NCBI GenBank assembly: GCA_040839025.1
Contig: JBFPJN010000006.1
Span: 1 to 64,000 of the forward strand
Reading direction: 5' to 3'
From: Alphaproteobacteria bacterium LSUCC0719
Lineage (GTDB): Bacteria; Pseudomonadota; Alphaproteobacteria; Puniceispirillales; Puniceispirillaceae
DNA: 64,000 nt
Shown: piece by piece, positions 56,465 to 63,265 of the stretch
How the letters are laid out: each line of letters starts with the position of its first letter
How positions within the stretch are numbered: the stretch's first letter is position 1
Program-made: the position numbers and the translations under genes
Notes under the pieces: model-generated
Told to the model about the DNA's origin: nothing
Database searches by the model: none
What the model saw: only the letters and a program-made list of their open reading frames with translations

Positions 56465-56731
56465 TTATTTGGAGCCAACTGTTACAAACCCCTTCTTCAA
56501 TCGATTGAGTAGAACTCTATCTGTCGAACTGACCCCTACACCCAATCCACTGATGTATGACAGAAGGGTGTTCTGTTGAGAGATCAGATCGTTTTGTTTT
56601 TTAGGATCAGTTTCGGTTTGTATCTTTTGGGATAGTCCTCTGACTTTGAGGACCAACCCTCCAACAGTGAACCGAACCCATAAGGGATATTTCCCTTCAT
56701 TGAGTTCAATGAAGTTCTTAAATCTAATCAT
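56465..56731 (-). CDS. Small element protein with phage-virion-like N-terminus, 88 aa
   Basis: An 88-residue protein beginning MIRFKNFIELNEGKYPLW, followed by a hydrophobic stretch and a helical, Gln/Asn-rich region (KKQNDLISQQNTLLSYISG). The first residues, basic-aromatic then FIE and LNE-Gly, resemble the short capsid-targeting segments of T4-type phages, cleaved after (L/I)xE. That is only a resemblance. The start shares a base with the stop of the preceding gene. Last of the leftward unit running from the HUH-like gene. Confidence 0.7.
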   Translation of the reverse strand: MIRFKNFIELNEGKYPLWVRFTVGGLVLKVRGLSQKIQTETDPKKQNDLISQQNTLLSYISGLGVGVSSTDRVLLNRLKKGFVTVGSK

Positions 56732-56922
56732 CAGTCACCACCCTCAATGAACATCACTGAGAAGTGACCCTTCCTCATATATCGGTCATAGAACTGATTG
56801 ATCGTTGGTTTGTCCTTCATTGAGAACACCTCAACGACTTCAAACTTCACATTGGATGGAAGTTTGTTGATGGACTGTACCAACTGAGTTTTGGTTTTAG
56901 GTGTATTGGTCGATGAGATCAT
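56731..56922 (-). CDS. Small element protein, 63 aa
   Basis: A 63-residue protein, Ser/Thr/Lys-rich at the start, with FEVVEVFSMKDKPTINQFYDRYMRKG in the centre. The start overlaps the stop of the ribbon-helix-helix gene by four bases and the end touches the next gene. No domain recognised; coding status rests on tight coupling on both sides. Confidence 0.65.
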   Translation of the reverse strand: MISSTNTPKTKTQLVQSINKLPSNVKFEVVEVFSMKDKPTINQFYDRYMRKGHFSVMFIEGGD

Positions 56923-57311
56923 CGACCTAACCTATTCAACCAACCGACACCACTAATGTCGTTTTGGTCTTCTTCAAAGTGGTCATCCCAACTTCTATTG
57001 TCATTGGTGTAGGGGATCATCGGTGGTTCTAATTCCTCATCGATATCCCTCTTCAATCCAATCAGTTCATTTTTGATGACTTTCTTATTCCTCTCACTGA
57101 GATCAGACATCATTTCGTTGAGGGTGTTATCCCTTTCCATCATCTGATGTTCGTTACGGATATAATTCTCCATTAGATGGATCAACATTGAGGTCCTACT
57201 GACCCTTTTGAACTTCACCAATTTGTCGAAGTTATTGATGAGGTATTTCGGTACGTTGAAATTGATAAGTCTGTGATCAGTGGAGAAATTGAGTGAGGTC
57301 GTTGTGCTCAT
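56919..57311 (-). CDS. Ribbon-helix-helix (CopG-like) DNA-binding protein
   Basis: A 130-residue protein whose residues about 8-50 (RLINFNVPKYLINNFDKLVKFK, then SRTSMLIHLMENYI) fit the strand-helix-helix pattern of ribbon-helix-helix regulators. The C-terminal half is acidic. The ATG at 57311 follows AAAGGA. It overlaps the next gene upstream by 35 bases. It is a candidate regulator of the element's repeated promoter modules or of replication, by position only. Confidence 0.7.
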   Translation of the reverse strand: MSTTTSLNFSTDHRLINFNVPKYLINNFDKLVKFKRVSRTSMLIHLMENYIRNEHQMMERDNTLNEMMSDLSERNKKVIKNELIGLKRDIDEELEPPMIPYTNDNRSWDDHFEEDQNDISGVGWLNRLGR

Positions 57312-57573
57312 ATGGATTAATCCTTTTCTTTGTTGGTTCAATTAATGGTTCGAAGAATTGTTGGATTTCATCTCTATCTAAATTGACGAATTCCTTTTCC
57401 CTTTCGATGAATTTGATGAGTGAGCTGAACTGACGAATAGTTATCGGTCTGTTGGTCTCAACTCTTTGTTTGATATTGATCAAAACATTCTTCATTCGAA
57501 GGTCCTTCTTTAATAAATATTGATTGAGATATCTGATCAGTAATCCTCTTTTGTAGTTATGTTTTGGGTACAT
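57277..57573 (-). CDS. Hypothetical element protein, 98 aa
   Basis: A 98-residue basic, helical protein with KHNYKRGLLIRYLNQYLLKK at the start and ETNRPITIRQFSSLIKFIE in the middle. The ATG follows AAAGGAC. It lies 101 bases after the HUH-like gene and overlaps the ribbon-helix-helix gene. No family recognised. Confidence 0.65.
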   Translation of the reverse strand: MYPKHNYKRGLLIRYLNQYLLKKDLRMKNVLINIKQRVETNRPITIRQFSSLIKFIEREKEFVNLDRDEIQQFFEPLIEPTKKRINPYEHNDLTQFLH

Positions 57574-57674
57574 TTGATGTCCTTTGAATTTAGGTACTAT
57601 TAGTCATTAAAGAGAATTTGGGATTCTCCTTTTGACGGTTTAGGCGATTGGGTAATCAAAGGACTTTGTAGTCT

Positions 57675-58157
57675 TCAGAGATTAAGGACAGTTGAGTTAG
57701 TCCAATCAATCGATGTGTCCAAAGAGACCTTTGTTCGGTCTTTCATAATGTAATTTAACCAACCATCCTCTCTTTGTTGGGAGGATGGTTTTTCTATATG
57801 GATTTGGTCATATCCAAAGTTTGTGGATCTCCAAATCCGATGAACCAATCTTTCGAACTCTTCGAATTGGTATCGGTTCGGTTGTTCGAAAATACAGTGG
57901 AGATGATGACGTTTGTTTGCACTCACTTCTCTGATGACCAACATTTGTAGTTGTTGACCAAAACGTCTGTAACTGTTTCCAAACACTTTGGTGTTAAGGA
58001 CGTTTTTGAAGTGTCGAAAGTTTTGTTCAGACCTACAGTTATCAATCTCAAACCCATTGAAATGTTGTCGTTGGGTAAGGGTTATGTTGATTGGGTTTGT
58101 TACTCTCTTTGACCACAAATAGTGTCTGATTTCTTTATTAAGACGGTTGGGATTCAT
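57675..58157 (-). CDS. Putative HUH-endonuclease-like replication/mobilization protein
   Basis: A 160-residue protein. A hydrophobic strand (LQMLVIREVS) leads to KRHHLHCIF, where His85-Leu86-His87 fits the metal-binding HUH motif, and GWLNYIMKD near the end provides Tyr136 and Lys139 in a YxxK arrangement, the nicking tyrosine motif of small Rep proteins. An early aromatic/Gln-rich segment (NITLTQRQHF) could be motif 1. Such enzymes nick one strand to start rolling-circle replication or transfer. It is first of a leftward unit, downstream of the element tRNA. No typical nick-site hairpin was found, so function is inferred. Confidence 0.65.
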   Translation of the reverse strand: MNPNRLNKEIRHYLWSKRVTNPINITLTQRQHFNGFEIDNCRSEQNFRHFKNVLNTKVFGNSYRRFGQQLQMLVIREVSANKRHHLHCIFEQPNRYQFEEFERLVHRIWRSTNFGYDQIHIEKPSSQQREDGWLNYIMKDRTKVSLDTSIDWTNSTVLNL

Positions 58158-58324
58158 CGATCACTCTATTTCGTAATTTTTCTATATCTGTTCTATTCAC
58201 CTCTAATTTATTTATATTTATGCAGTTCCCAACTAATCAAAATTCTTTGGGATAACAGTCACATAAGTCTTCTATCCCTTAAATTATCTTAAAGGATGAA
58301 GGTGCGTTGTTTTTCGGAGAAATG

Positions 58325-58401
58325 TGGCGATTCCGATAGGATTCGAACCTACGACCCTCAGATTAGGAATCTGATGCTCTATCCAACTGAGCTACGGAAC
58401 C
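58325..58401 (-). tRNA. tRNA-Arg(CCU) carried by the element
   Basis: A complete 77-nt tRNA including encoded CCA. Acceptor GGTTCCG pairs with CGGAATC (one G-T), D-stem GCTC/GAGC, anticodon stem TCAGA/TCTGA with loop TTCCTAA (anticodon CCU, reading AGG), T-stem GTAGG/CCTAT with loop TTCGAAT. Its body differs clearly from the host tRNA it replaces, but the anticodon arm is nearly the same and contains ATTAGGAAT (58362-58370), the integration core. It lies 132 bases inside attR. Confidence 0.97.
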
Positions 58402-58414
58402 AACCACAAAAAGG

Positions 58415-58443
58415 AAAATATCACAGACCAAAATTTCTATCAA
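58415..58443 (-). promoter_or_regulatory. Promoter of the element tRNA-Arg
   Basis: On the minus strand TTGATA (58438-58443) and TATTTT (58415-58420) are separated by exactly 17 bases and end 13 bases before the tRNA. This gives the tRNA its own promoter, independent of the host one left beyond attR. Confidence 0.6.
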
Positions 58444-58445
58444 TT

Positions 58446-58478
58446 TTAACAAACGAATTTTTAACAATTCATTAACAA
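58446..58478. repeat. Right integrase arm-type repeats
   Basis: Three copies of TTAACAA (58446-58452, 58461-58467, 58472-58478) between the element tRNA promoter and attR, matching the two beside attL. In the excised circle they would flank the core on the other side. Confidence 0.5.
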
Positions 58479-58533
58479 ACAATTTTATTCATTTTTCTTT
58501 GTTTATAATCAATATATTATGATCTATTGAAAT

Positions 58534-58542
58534 ATTAGGAAT
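58534..58542. repeat. attR core repeat
   Basis: ATTAGGAAT, the right copy of the 9-bp core; host tRNA sequence continues to its right. In the circular form the joined site would read AATATTAGGAATATAT. Confidence 0.9.
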
Positions 58543-58573
58543 CTGTCGCTCTATCCTGATGAGCTACGGGACC
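58534..58573 (-). pseudogene. 5' half of the disrupted host tRNA-Arg(CCU)
   Basis: On the minus strand: acceptor GGTCCCG, D-arm GCTC...GAGC and the 5' side of the anticodon arm up to TTCCTAAT, where element sequence takes over. With the remnant at 49431-49467 it rebuilds a complete 77-nt tRNA. Host promoter DNA should lie just to the right, so a tRNA fragment may still be transcribed leftward into the element. Confidence 0.93.
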
Positions 58574-58596
58574 ACACCGCGCCAATATGCCGGAAT

Positions 58597-59601
58597 TCAC
58601 GACCGATTGCCAGCCATGCCGTGCGGCGGGCAGACAGCGCGCGGGCCGCCGGCACCCTGGCCCTCGTCCTCCACGTCACAGCTGTCATGCCGGGCCGATT
58701 CCCATCCGATAATGGCCTGTTTGCGGGATGCGCCCCACATATAGCCCCCCGCCTCGCCACTCTGCCGGATCACCCGGTGACAGGGGATCAGCAAGGCCAC
58801 CGGGTTCGCCCCGATGGCGGTGCCGACGGCGCGTCCGGCGCCGGGCCTGCCAATGGCGGCGGCAACATCGCCATAGCTTGCCAGGCGGCCGGTCGGGATT
58901 TGCAGCAGCGCCTCCCACACCTTCATCTGAAAGGATGTGGCGCGCAGATGAAGCCGGATGTCGGCCACCGAGGACCAGTCCATCCGCAGCGCCGCCTGCA
59001 CCGCCTCGGCCTGTGGCACTGGCCCGGTGGGCACAAAATCCGCCGCCGGAAAGGTGGCGCGCATTCGGTCCAGCGCCGCCTCGCGGTCATCGGCGAAAGC
59101 AAGATGACAGATCCCGCGCGGCGTCGCGGCGACAAGCACCTCGCCAAACAGGCTCTCGGCAAAGCCGTAGCCGATCTGCAGACCGGCACCGCCACGCCCA
59201 TATTCACCGGGGGTCATCGCCTCGATCCGCACAAACATGTCATGCAGGCGGCCCGGCCCCGACAGACCGGACTCATAGGCGGCATCAAGGCAGCTGACGC
59301 CATCCCGGCGCAGCAGCGCCCGCGCATGGTCGAGGCTCAGATAGCGGGCAAAGCGTTTCGGGCTGACGCCGGCCCAGCGGGTGAACAGCCGCTGGAAATG
59401 GAACGGGCTGAGATGCACCGCCGCGGCCAGCTCGTCAAGCGATGGCGCGTGAAGATAATGCGCCGCGATATGGGCGATGGCCGCCTCGATCCGGCGGTAG
59501 TCGCGCTGCGCCTGCCTACGGCGCTTGGCGGTGGCGGGGCCGGGTTGATCGTGCCGGGATTTATCGTGCCGGGATTGGGTTCGCCGGGATTGGGTTCGCA
59601 T
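58597..59601 (-). CDS. ada: AraC-type regulator fused to O6-methylguanine-DNA methyltransferase (Ada-like)
   Basis: A 334-residue DNA-repair regulator. Residues about 35-130 are an AraC helix-turn-helix domain (LDELAAAVHLSPFHFQRLFTRW), residues about 150-315 the alkyltransferase with the acceptor Cys in IPCHRVI and the upstream TSFQMKVWEALLQIPTGRLASYGDVA. The N-terminal zinc/methylphosphotriester domain of full Ada is absent, so activation must differ from the E. coli paradigm. An RTQSR repeat from duplicated DNA opens the protein, so the true start may be later. It lies 23 bases from the element-split tRNA. Confidence 0.88.
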   Translation of the reverse strand: MRTQSRRTQSRHDKSRHDQPGPATAKRRRQAQRDYRRIEAAIAHIAAHYLHAPSLDELAAAVHLSPFHFQRLFTRWAGVSPKRFARYLSLDHARALLRRDGVSCLDAAYESGLSGPGRLHDMFVRIEAMTPGEYGRGGAGLQIGYGFAESLFGEVLVAATPRGICHLAFADDREAALDRMRATFPAADFVPTGPVPQAEAVQAALRMDWSSVADIRLHLRATSFQMKVWEALLQIPTGRLASYGDVAAAIGRPGAGRAVGTAIGANPVALLIPCHRVIRQSGEAGGYMWGASRKQAIIGWESARHDSCDVEDEGQGAGGPRAVCPPHGMAGNRS

Positions 59602-59716
59602 GGGAGCCTCCTGCCAGAATGGCGTTGTCAGCCAACGTCACCCAGCAAGACTAGCCGCCGGTAACCAGCCCGATCGACCCGTTTCTTGCGGTGTTGAGAT
59701 GTCCCTGGGCGCTCAA

Positions 59717-61351
59717 TCACCCCGCCTCGGTTACCTTCTGGCGCAGCACGAATTTCTGGATCTTGCCTGTCGAGGTTTTTGGCAGTTCGCCGAACACCAC
59801 CTGTTTCGGGCGCTTGAAGCCGGCCATCTGGCCCCGACACCAATCGAGGAATTCGTCCTCGCCGAGTGTTTCACCCGGCTTCAATTCAACAAAGGCACAG
59901 GGAACCTCGCCCCATTTTTCATCCGGCTTCGCCACCACGGCAGCCGCCGCCACCGCCGGGTGGCGATAGAGATAGCCCTCGACCTCGACCGAGGAGATGT
60001 TCTCGCCGCCCGAGATGATGACATCCTTCAGCCGGTCCTTGATCTGGATGTAGCCGTTCCGGTGCCACACCGCCGCATCGCCGGAAAAGAACCAGCCGTC
60101 ACGAAGCGATTCGGCGGTCGCCGCCTCGTTCCGGTAATAGCCCTTCATAACCGCGTTGCCGCGAAGCACGATTTCGCCCTGCGTCTGGCCGTCACGCGGC
60201 ACCATCTCGCCAGTGTCGGTGTTCATCACGGCGGCGCCCTCATGCATCGGAAAGGCAACGCCCTGCCAGCTCTGCAGGTCGGCCTGTTCATCAAACGGCA
60301 ACCCGTCCCATTCCTCGCGCCAGACGCATTGCGTGACATGGCCATAGGTTTCGGTCAGCCCATAGACCTGCATCACCTCGAAATCCATCTCCGCCATCTT
60401 CTGCAGGATCGCGGCTGGCGGCGGGGCACCGGCGGTAAAGGCCTTGACCCGGTAATCCAGCTTCGGGCGCATCTCCTCGGGCGCGTTCACAAGCAGGCTG
60501 AGAACAATCGGCGCGCCGCCGAAATGGGTTACCCGGTGCGTGCCGATGGCACCAAAGATGGCGGCGGCGCTGATCTCGCGGATCAGCACTATGGTGCCGG
60601 CCATCATCGTCATCGTCCAGACATGGCACCAGCCATTGCAGTGGAACATCGGCACGATATAGAGATATGTCGGATGCTGTGGCAGCTGCCATCCGGTGGC
60701 GGTGCCCATGCTCATCAGATAGGCACCGCGGTGGTGATAGACGACCCCCTTTGGCCGCCCGGAGGTGCCAGAGGTATAATTCAGCGCCAGCGCCTGCCAT
60801 TCATCTTCCGGCATCGACCAGGCGAAATCCGGATCGCCGGTGGCAATAAACGCCTCGTAATCCTCATCGCCAAGAGGTGGCAGATCGCCCATTGCCGGAT
60901 CGCGAATGTCGATCACGCGGATCCGGGACCGCACCTCGGCAGACAGCGAATCCAGCGCCGCCCCGACCGTCGGCGCAAAGGCGGTATCGGTGATCAGCAC
61001 GCGGCAATCGCCATGCTCGAGGATATAGGCGATGGTCTCGGCCTCGAGACGGGTGTTGATCGAATTCAGAACGCACCCCGCCATCGGCACGCCGGAATGG
61101 GCCTCGAACATCTCCGGCGTATTCGCGGCAATCACCGAAACCGTATCGCCAAGTCCGTATCCCGCCCTTGTCAGGGCCGAGGCAAGCCGCCGCATCCGGG
61201 CATAGCTTTCGGCCCATGTATAGCGGCGCTCGCCATAGATCACGGCGGTCCGGTCCGGAAACAGATCAGCGGTGCGGGTGATGAAACTCAGCGGTGACAG
61301 CGGCACGAAATTGGCATCGTTCCGCGGCATGGCTTCATAGTGCTGCCTCAT
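59717..61351 (-). CDS. AMP-dependent acyl-CoA synthetase (DmdB-like)
   Basis: A 544-residue adenylate-forming ligase. Motifs: LNYTSGTSGRPKGVVYHHRGAY (P-loop), VYGLTETYGHVT, the hinge KDRLKDVIISGGENISSVEVE, and the C-terminal Lys in LPKTSTGKIQKFVL. The N-terminus NDANFVPLSPLSFITRTADLFPD resembles 3-methylmercaptopropionyl-CoA ligases (DmdB) of marine bacteria; medium-chain or aromatic acids are alternatives. The start at 61351 follows AAGGGAGA; the open frame begins eight codons earlier. Confidence 0.9.
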   Translation of the reverse strand: MRQHYEAMPRNDANFVPLSPLSFITRTADLFPDRTAVIYGERRYTWAESYARMRRLASALTRAGYGLGDTVSVIAANTPEMFEAHSGVPMAGCVLNSINTRLEAETIAYILEHGDCRVLITDTAFAPTVGAALDSLSAEVRSRIRVIDIRDPAMGDLPPLGDEDYEAFIATGDPDFAWSMPEDEWQALALNYTSGTSGRPKGVVYHHRGAYLMSMGTATGWQLPQHPTYLYIVPMFHCNGWCHVWTMTMMAGTIVLIREISAAAIFGAIGTHRVTHFGGAPIVLSLLVNAPEEMRPKLDYRVKAFTAGAPPPAAILQKMAEMDFEVMQVYGLTETYGHVTQCVWREEWDGLPFDEQADLQSWQGVAFPMHEGAAVMNTDTGEMVPRDGQTQGEIVLRGNAVMKGYYRNEAATAESLRDGWFFSGDAAVWHRNGYIQIKDRLKDVIISGGENISSVEVEGYLYRHPAVAAAAVVAKPDEKWGEVPCAFVELKPGETLGEDEFLDWCRGQMAGFKRPKQVVFGELPKTSTGKIQKFVLRQKVTEAG

Positions 61352-61465
61352 GGATATCTCCCTTGGATCCGGCATGCAGGGTGGACCACATTATTTGGCG
61401 GCATATGATCCCGACAGTATGATGACGGCTGCATAGGGGGTGTCAAGCCATCCGGCGGCGGGCCG

Positions 61466-62392
61466 TTATCCGGCAAGTTCCACCGCCACAGCGCCGGCAA
61501 GCGCCGCATTGTCGATGATCAACCGCTTGTTGGCGGCAAGGCTTCGCCCGCTCGACCGGCGCGCGATTTCCGCCAGCAGCCAGGGCGTTGCCGCGGCGCC
61601 GGCAGGGGCGTCATCAATGCACCCCGCAATCCAGCCCTCAATCTCGTCAATCTCCAGCGCCCGCGACGGATCGACCGGATTGCAGATCAGCACCGCCCCG
61701 CCAATACCAAGCCCGGCCCTGGCCCGAACAATGTCGGCAAGTTCGCGCGGATCATCAGCCCGGCAATCAACGGCAAGTCCGCTATGCCGAGCCCAGAAGG
61801 CCGGCATGTCGTCGCTCCGGTAGCCGACAAGCGTGACACCCATCGTCTCCAGCACCTCGCGCGTTCGGGGCAGGTCAAGGATCACCTTTGGGCCTGAACA
61901 GACAACCGCCACCGGCGTGTGCGCCAGCTCGAACAGATCGGCTGAGATATCCATGCTGGCCTCGCCGCCGCGATGCACCCCGCCAATGCCGCCGGTCGCA
62001 AAAACGCCGATGCCGGCCCGCTCGGCAAGGATCATCGTCGTCGACACCGTCGTCGCGCCAAGCATCGGCGCCCTGGACACCCCGGACAAGGCGACGGCAA
62101 GATCGCGTCGCGACAGCTTTGCCACACCGGATTCTGTGGCAAGACGCATCATCTCTTCCTCGGCAAGGCCGGCATGCGCCCTGCCATCGAGGACCGCCAT
62201 TGTCGCCGGCACGGCTCCAGCCGCGCGGACAGCCGTCTCGGCTGCCTGTGCCACCTCGATATTCTCCGGATATGGCAAGCCGTGGCTGATCAGCGTCGAT
62301 TCAAGGGCGACAAGGGGCACGCCATCGCGGCGCGCGGCCGCCACCTCGTCAGACATCTGGAAATCAATCATCGGTTGTCCCGCCATCTTCAC
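61466..62392 (-). CDS. psuG: Pseudouridine-5'-phosphate glycosidase
   Basis: A 308-residue PsuG (indigoidine synthase A family), which splits pseudouridine 5'-phosphate into uracil and ribose 5-phosphate. Motifs: LVALESTLISHGLPYPEN near the start (catalytic Glu), RDLAVAL, GATTVSTTMILAERAGI, FATGGIGGVHRG, VVCSGPKVILDLPRTREVLETMGV and CNPVDPSRAL. It overlaps psuK by four bases. Confidence 0.95.
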   Translation of the reverse strand: MKMAGQPMIDFQMSDEVAAARRDGVPLVALESTLISHGLPYPENIEVAQAAETAVRAAGAVPATMAVLDGRAHAGLAEEEMMRLATESGVAKLSRRDLAVALSGVSRAPMLGATTVSTTMILAERAGIGVFATGGIGGVHRGGEASMDISADLFELAHTPVAVVCSGPKVILDLPRTREVLETMGVTLVGYRSDDMPAFWARHSGLAVDCRADDPRELADIVRARAGLGIGGAVLICNPVDPSRALEIDEIEGWIAGCIDDAPAGAAATPWLLAEIARRSSGRSLAANKRLIIDNAALAGAVAVELAG

Positions 62393-63258
62393 ACCTCTGC
62401 CTCCGGGGCTGCCGCATACGCCGCGCCCGCGGCCAGCGCCGCCTGCAACAGATCGGTCAGGGTGGCACCGGGCTGGCGGACAAGGTCATAGAATAGCCGT
62501 GCAGCCATCACGTCGCCAGCACCGTTGGCATTCACAAGGTCAATCCGTGGTGGCTGCGCCGTGACCACCATCTGCCGGTCCGCCAGCGCCGCCATATCCG
62601 CGCCGTCACTGACCAGAACAACACCGCCATCCGAAAGCCTGGCAGCAAGTGCCCCGGCCATGACATCCACCGGCAGGCTGTCGCCAAGCAGTGCGGCCGC
62701 CTCGTCGCGGTTCAGTACCAGCGCATCGAGCTTTGGCAGCGCAGCGGCCAGTCTTGTTACCTTGGCGACCGAGGTACCGGCGGCCAGCAATGGCCGCATA
62801 CCGGCAAACGCGGCGGCCATGTCGGCAATGGTGTCAGCCGGAAAATTCGCATCAAGGATCAGCGGTGCCAGCGGGGCCTCGATGCCGGGTCGGATCATCG
62901 GCACCGACACATGGTCATAGATGTCCATGGTCGCCGCGCCCATGATCAATTCGCCATCGGGGGCCAGCACCGCAGTATAGCTTGGCGGATCAGCTTCCAG
63001 CGAAACCATCCACGGGTCGATACCGGCTGCGGCAAGCCGTGCTTCAACAGCCGCAAGACTGCCCGCCGGCTGGACACCGACAAGCCGGACAGACGCCCCC
63101 TGGCGGGCCAGCTGGACAGCGATATTGGTTGCGACGCCGCCAAGCCGCTCGGAAAGCTGGGCGGGGTTGGTGCGGCCCGGCTGGGGCGGGGCTGTCAACC
63201 GCAGCTGCCGGTCGATATGGCATCCCCCACAGATGATGACATCAGGCCCGTCCGGCAT
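62389..63258 (-). CDS. psuK: PfkB-family carbohydrate kinase, probable pseudouridine kinase
   Basis: A PfkB/ribokinase-family enzyme of about 289 residues. ERLGGVATNIAVQLARQGASVRLVG is the family's first signature; the second, NANGAGDVMAARLF, holds the catalytic Asp. Its place directly upstream of psuG makes pseudouridine the likely substrate. The start is uncertain: ATG at 63258 lies seven bases past the stop of the transporter gene, ATG at 63276 overlaps it. Confidence 0.88.
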   Translation of the reverse strand: MPDGPDVIICGGCHIDRQLRLTAPPQPGRTNPAQLSERLGGVATNIAVQLARQGASVRLVGVQPAGSLAAVEARLAAAGIDPWMVSLEADPPSYTAVLAPDGELIMGAATMDIYDHVSVPMIRPGIEAPLAPLILDANFPADTIADMAAAFAGMRPLLAAGTSVAKVTRLAAALPKLDALVLNRDEAAALLGDSLPVDVMAGALAARLSDGGVVLVSDGADMAALADRQMVVTAQPPRIDLVNANGAGDVMAARLFYDLVRQPGATLTDLLQAALAAGAAYAAAPEAEV

Positions 63259-63265
63259 CTGCGTA

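Larger units (their letters stand above)
49468..58542. mobile_element. A+T-rich integrative element in the tRNA-Arg(CCU) anticodon loop
   Basis: The segment is bounded by direct repeats ATTAGGAAT (49468-49476 and 58534-58542) and is 9,066 bp long counting one repeat. It is much richer in A+T than the host and uses AGA/AGG arginine codons heavily. Joining the outer flanks regenerates a complete 77-nt tRNA-Arg(CCU), proving the insertion point. It carries integrase, a second recombinase, a HUH-like protein, a ribbon-helix-helix protein, an intact replacement tRNA and about a dozen unknown genes, and lacks capsid, portal and terminase genes that I can recognise. It is best viewed as a satellite-like or plasmid-like integrative element. 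Confidence 0.93.

Noticed and set aside
49468-58542. Defective prophage
   Set aside because: No terminase, portal, capsid, tail or lysis gene is recognisable in 9 kb, so satellite-like or plasmid-like describes it better.
59600-61297. 565-codon frame antisense to the acyl-CoA ligase
   Set aside because: No family features; the minus strand encodes an intact ligase.
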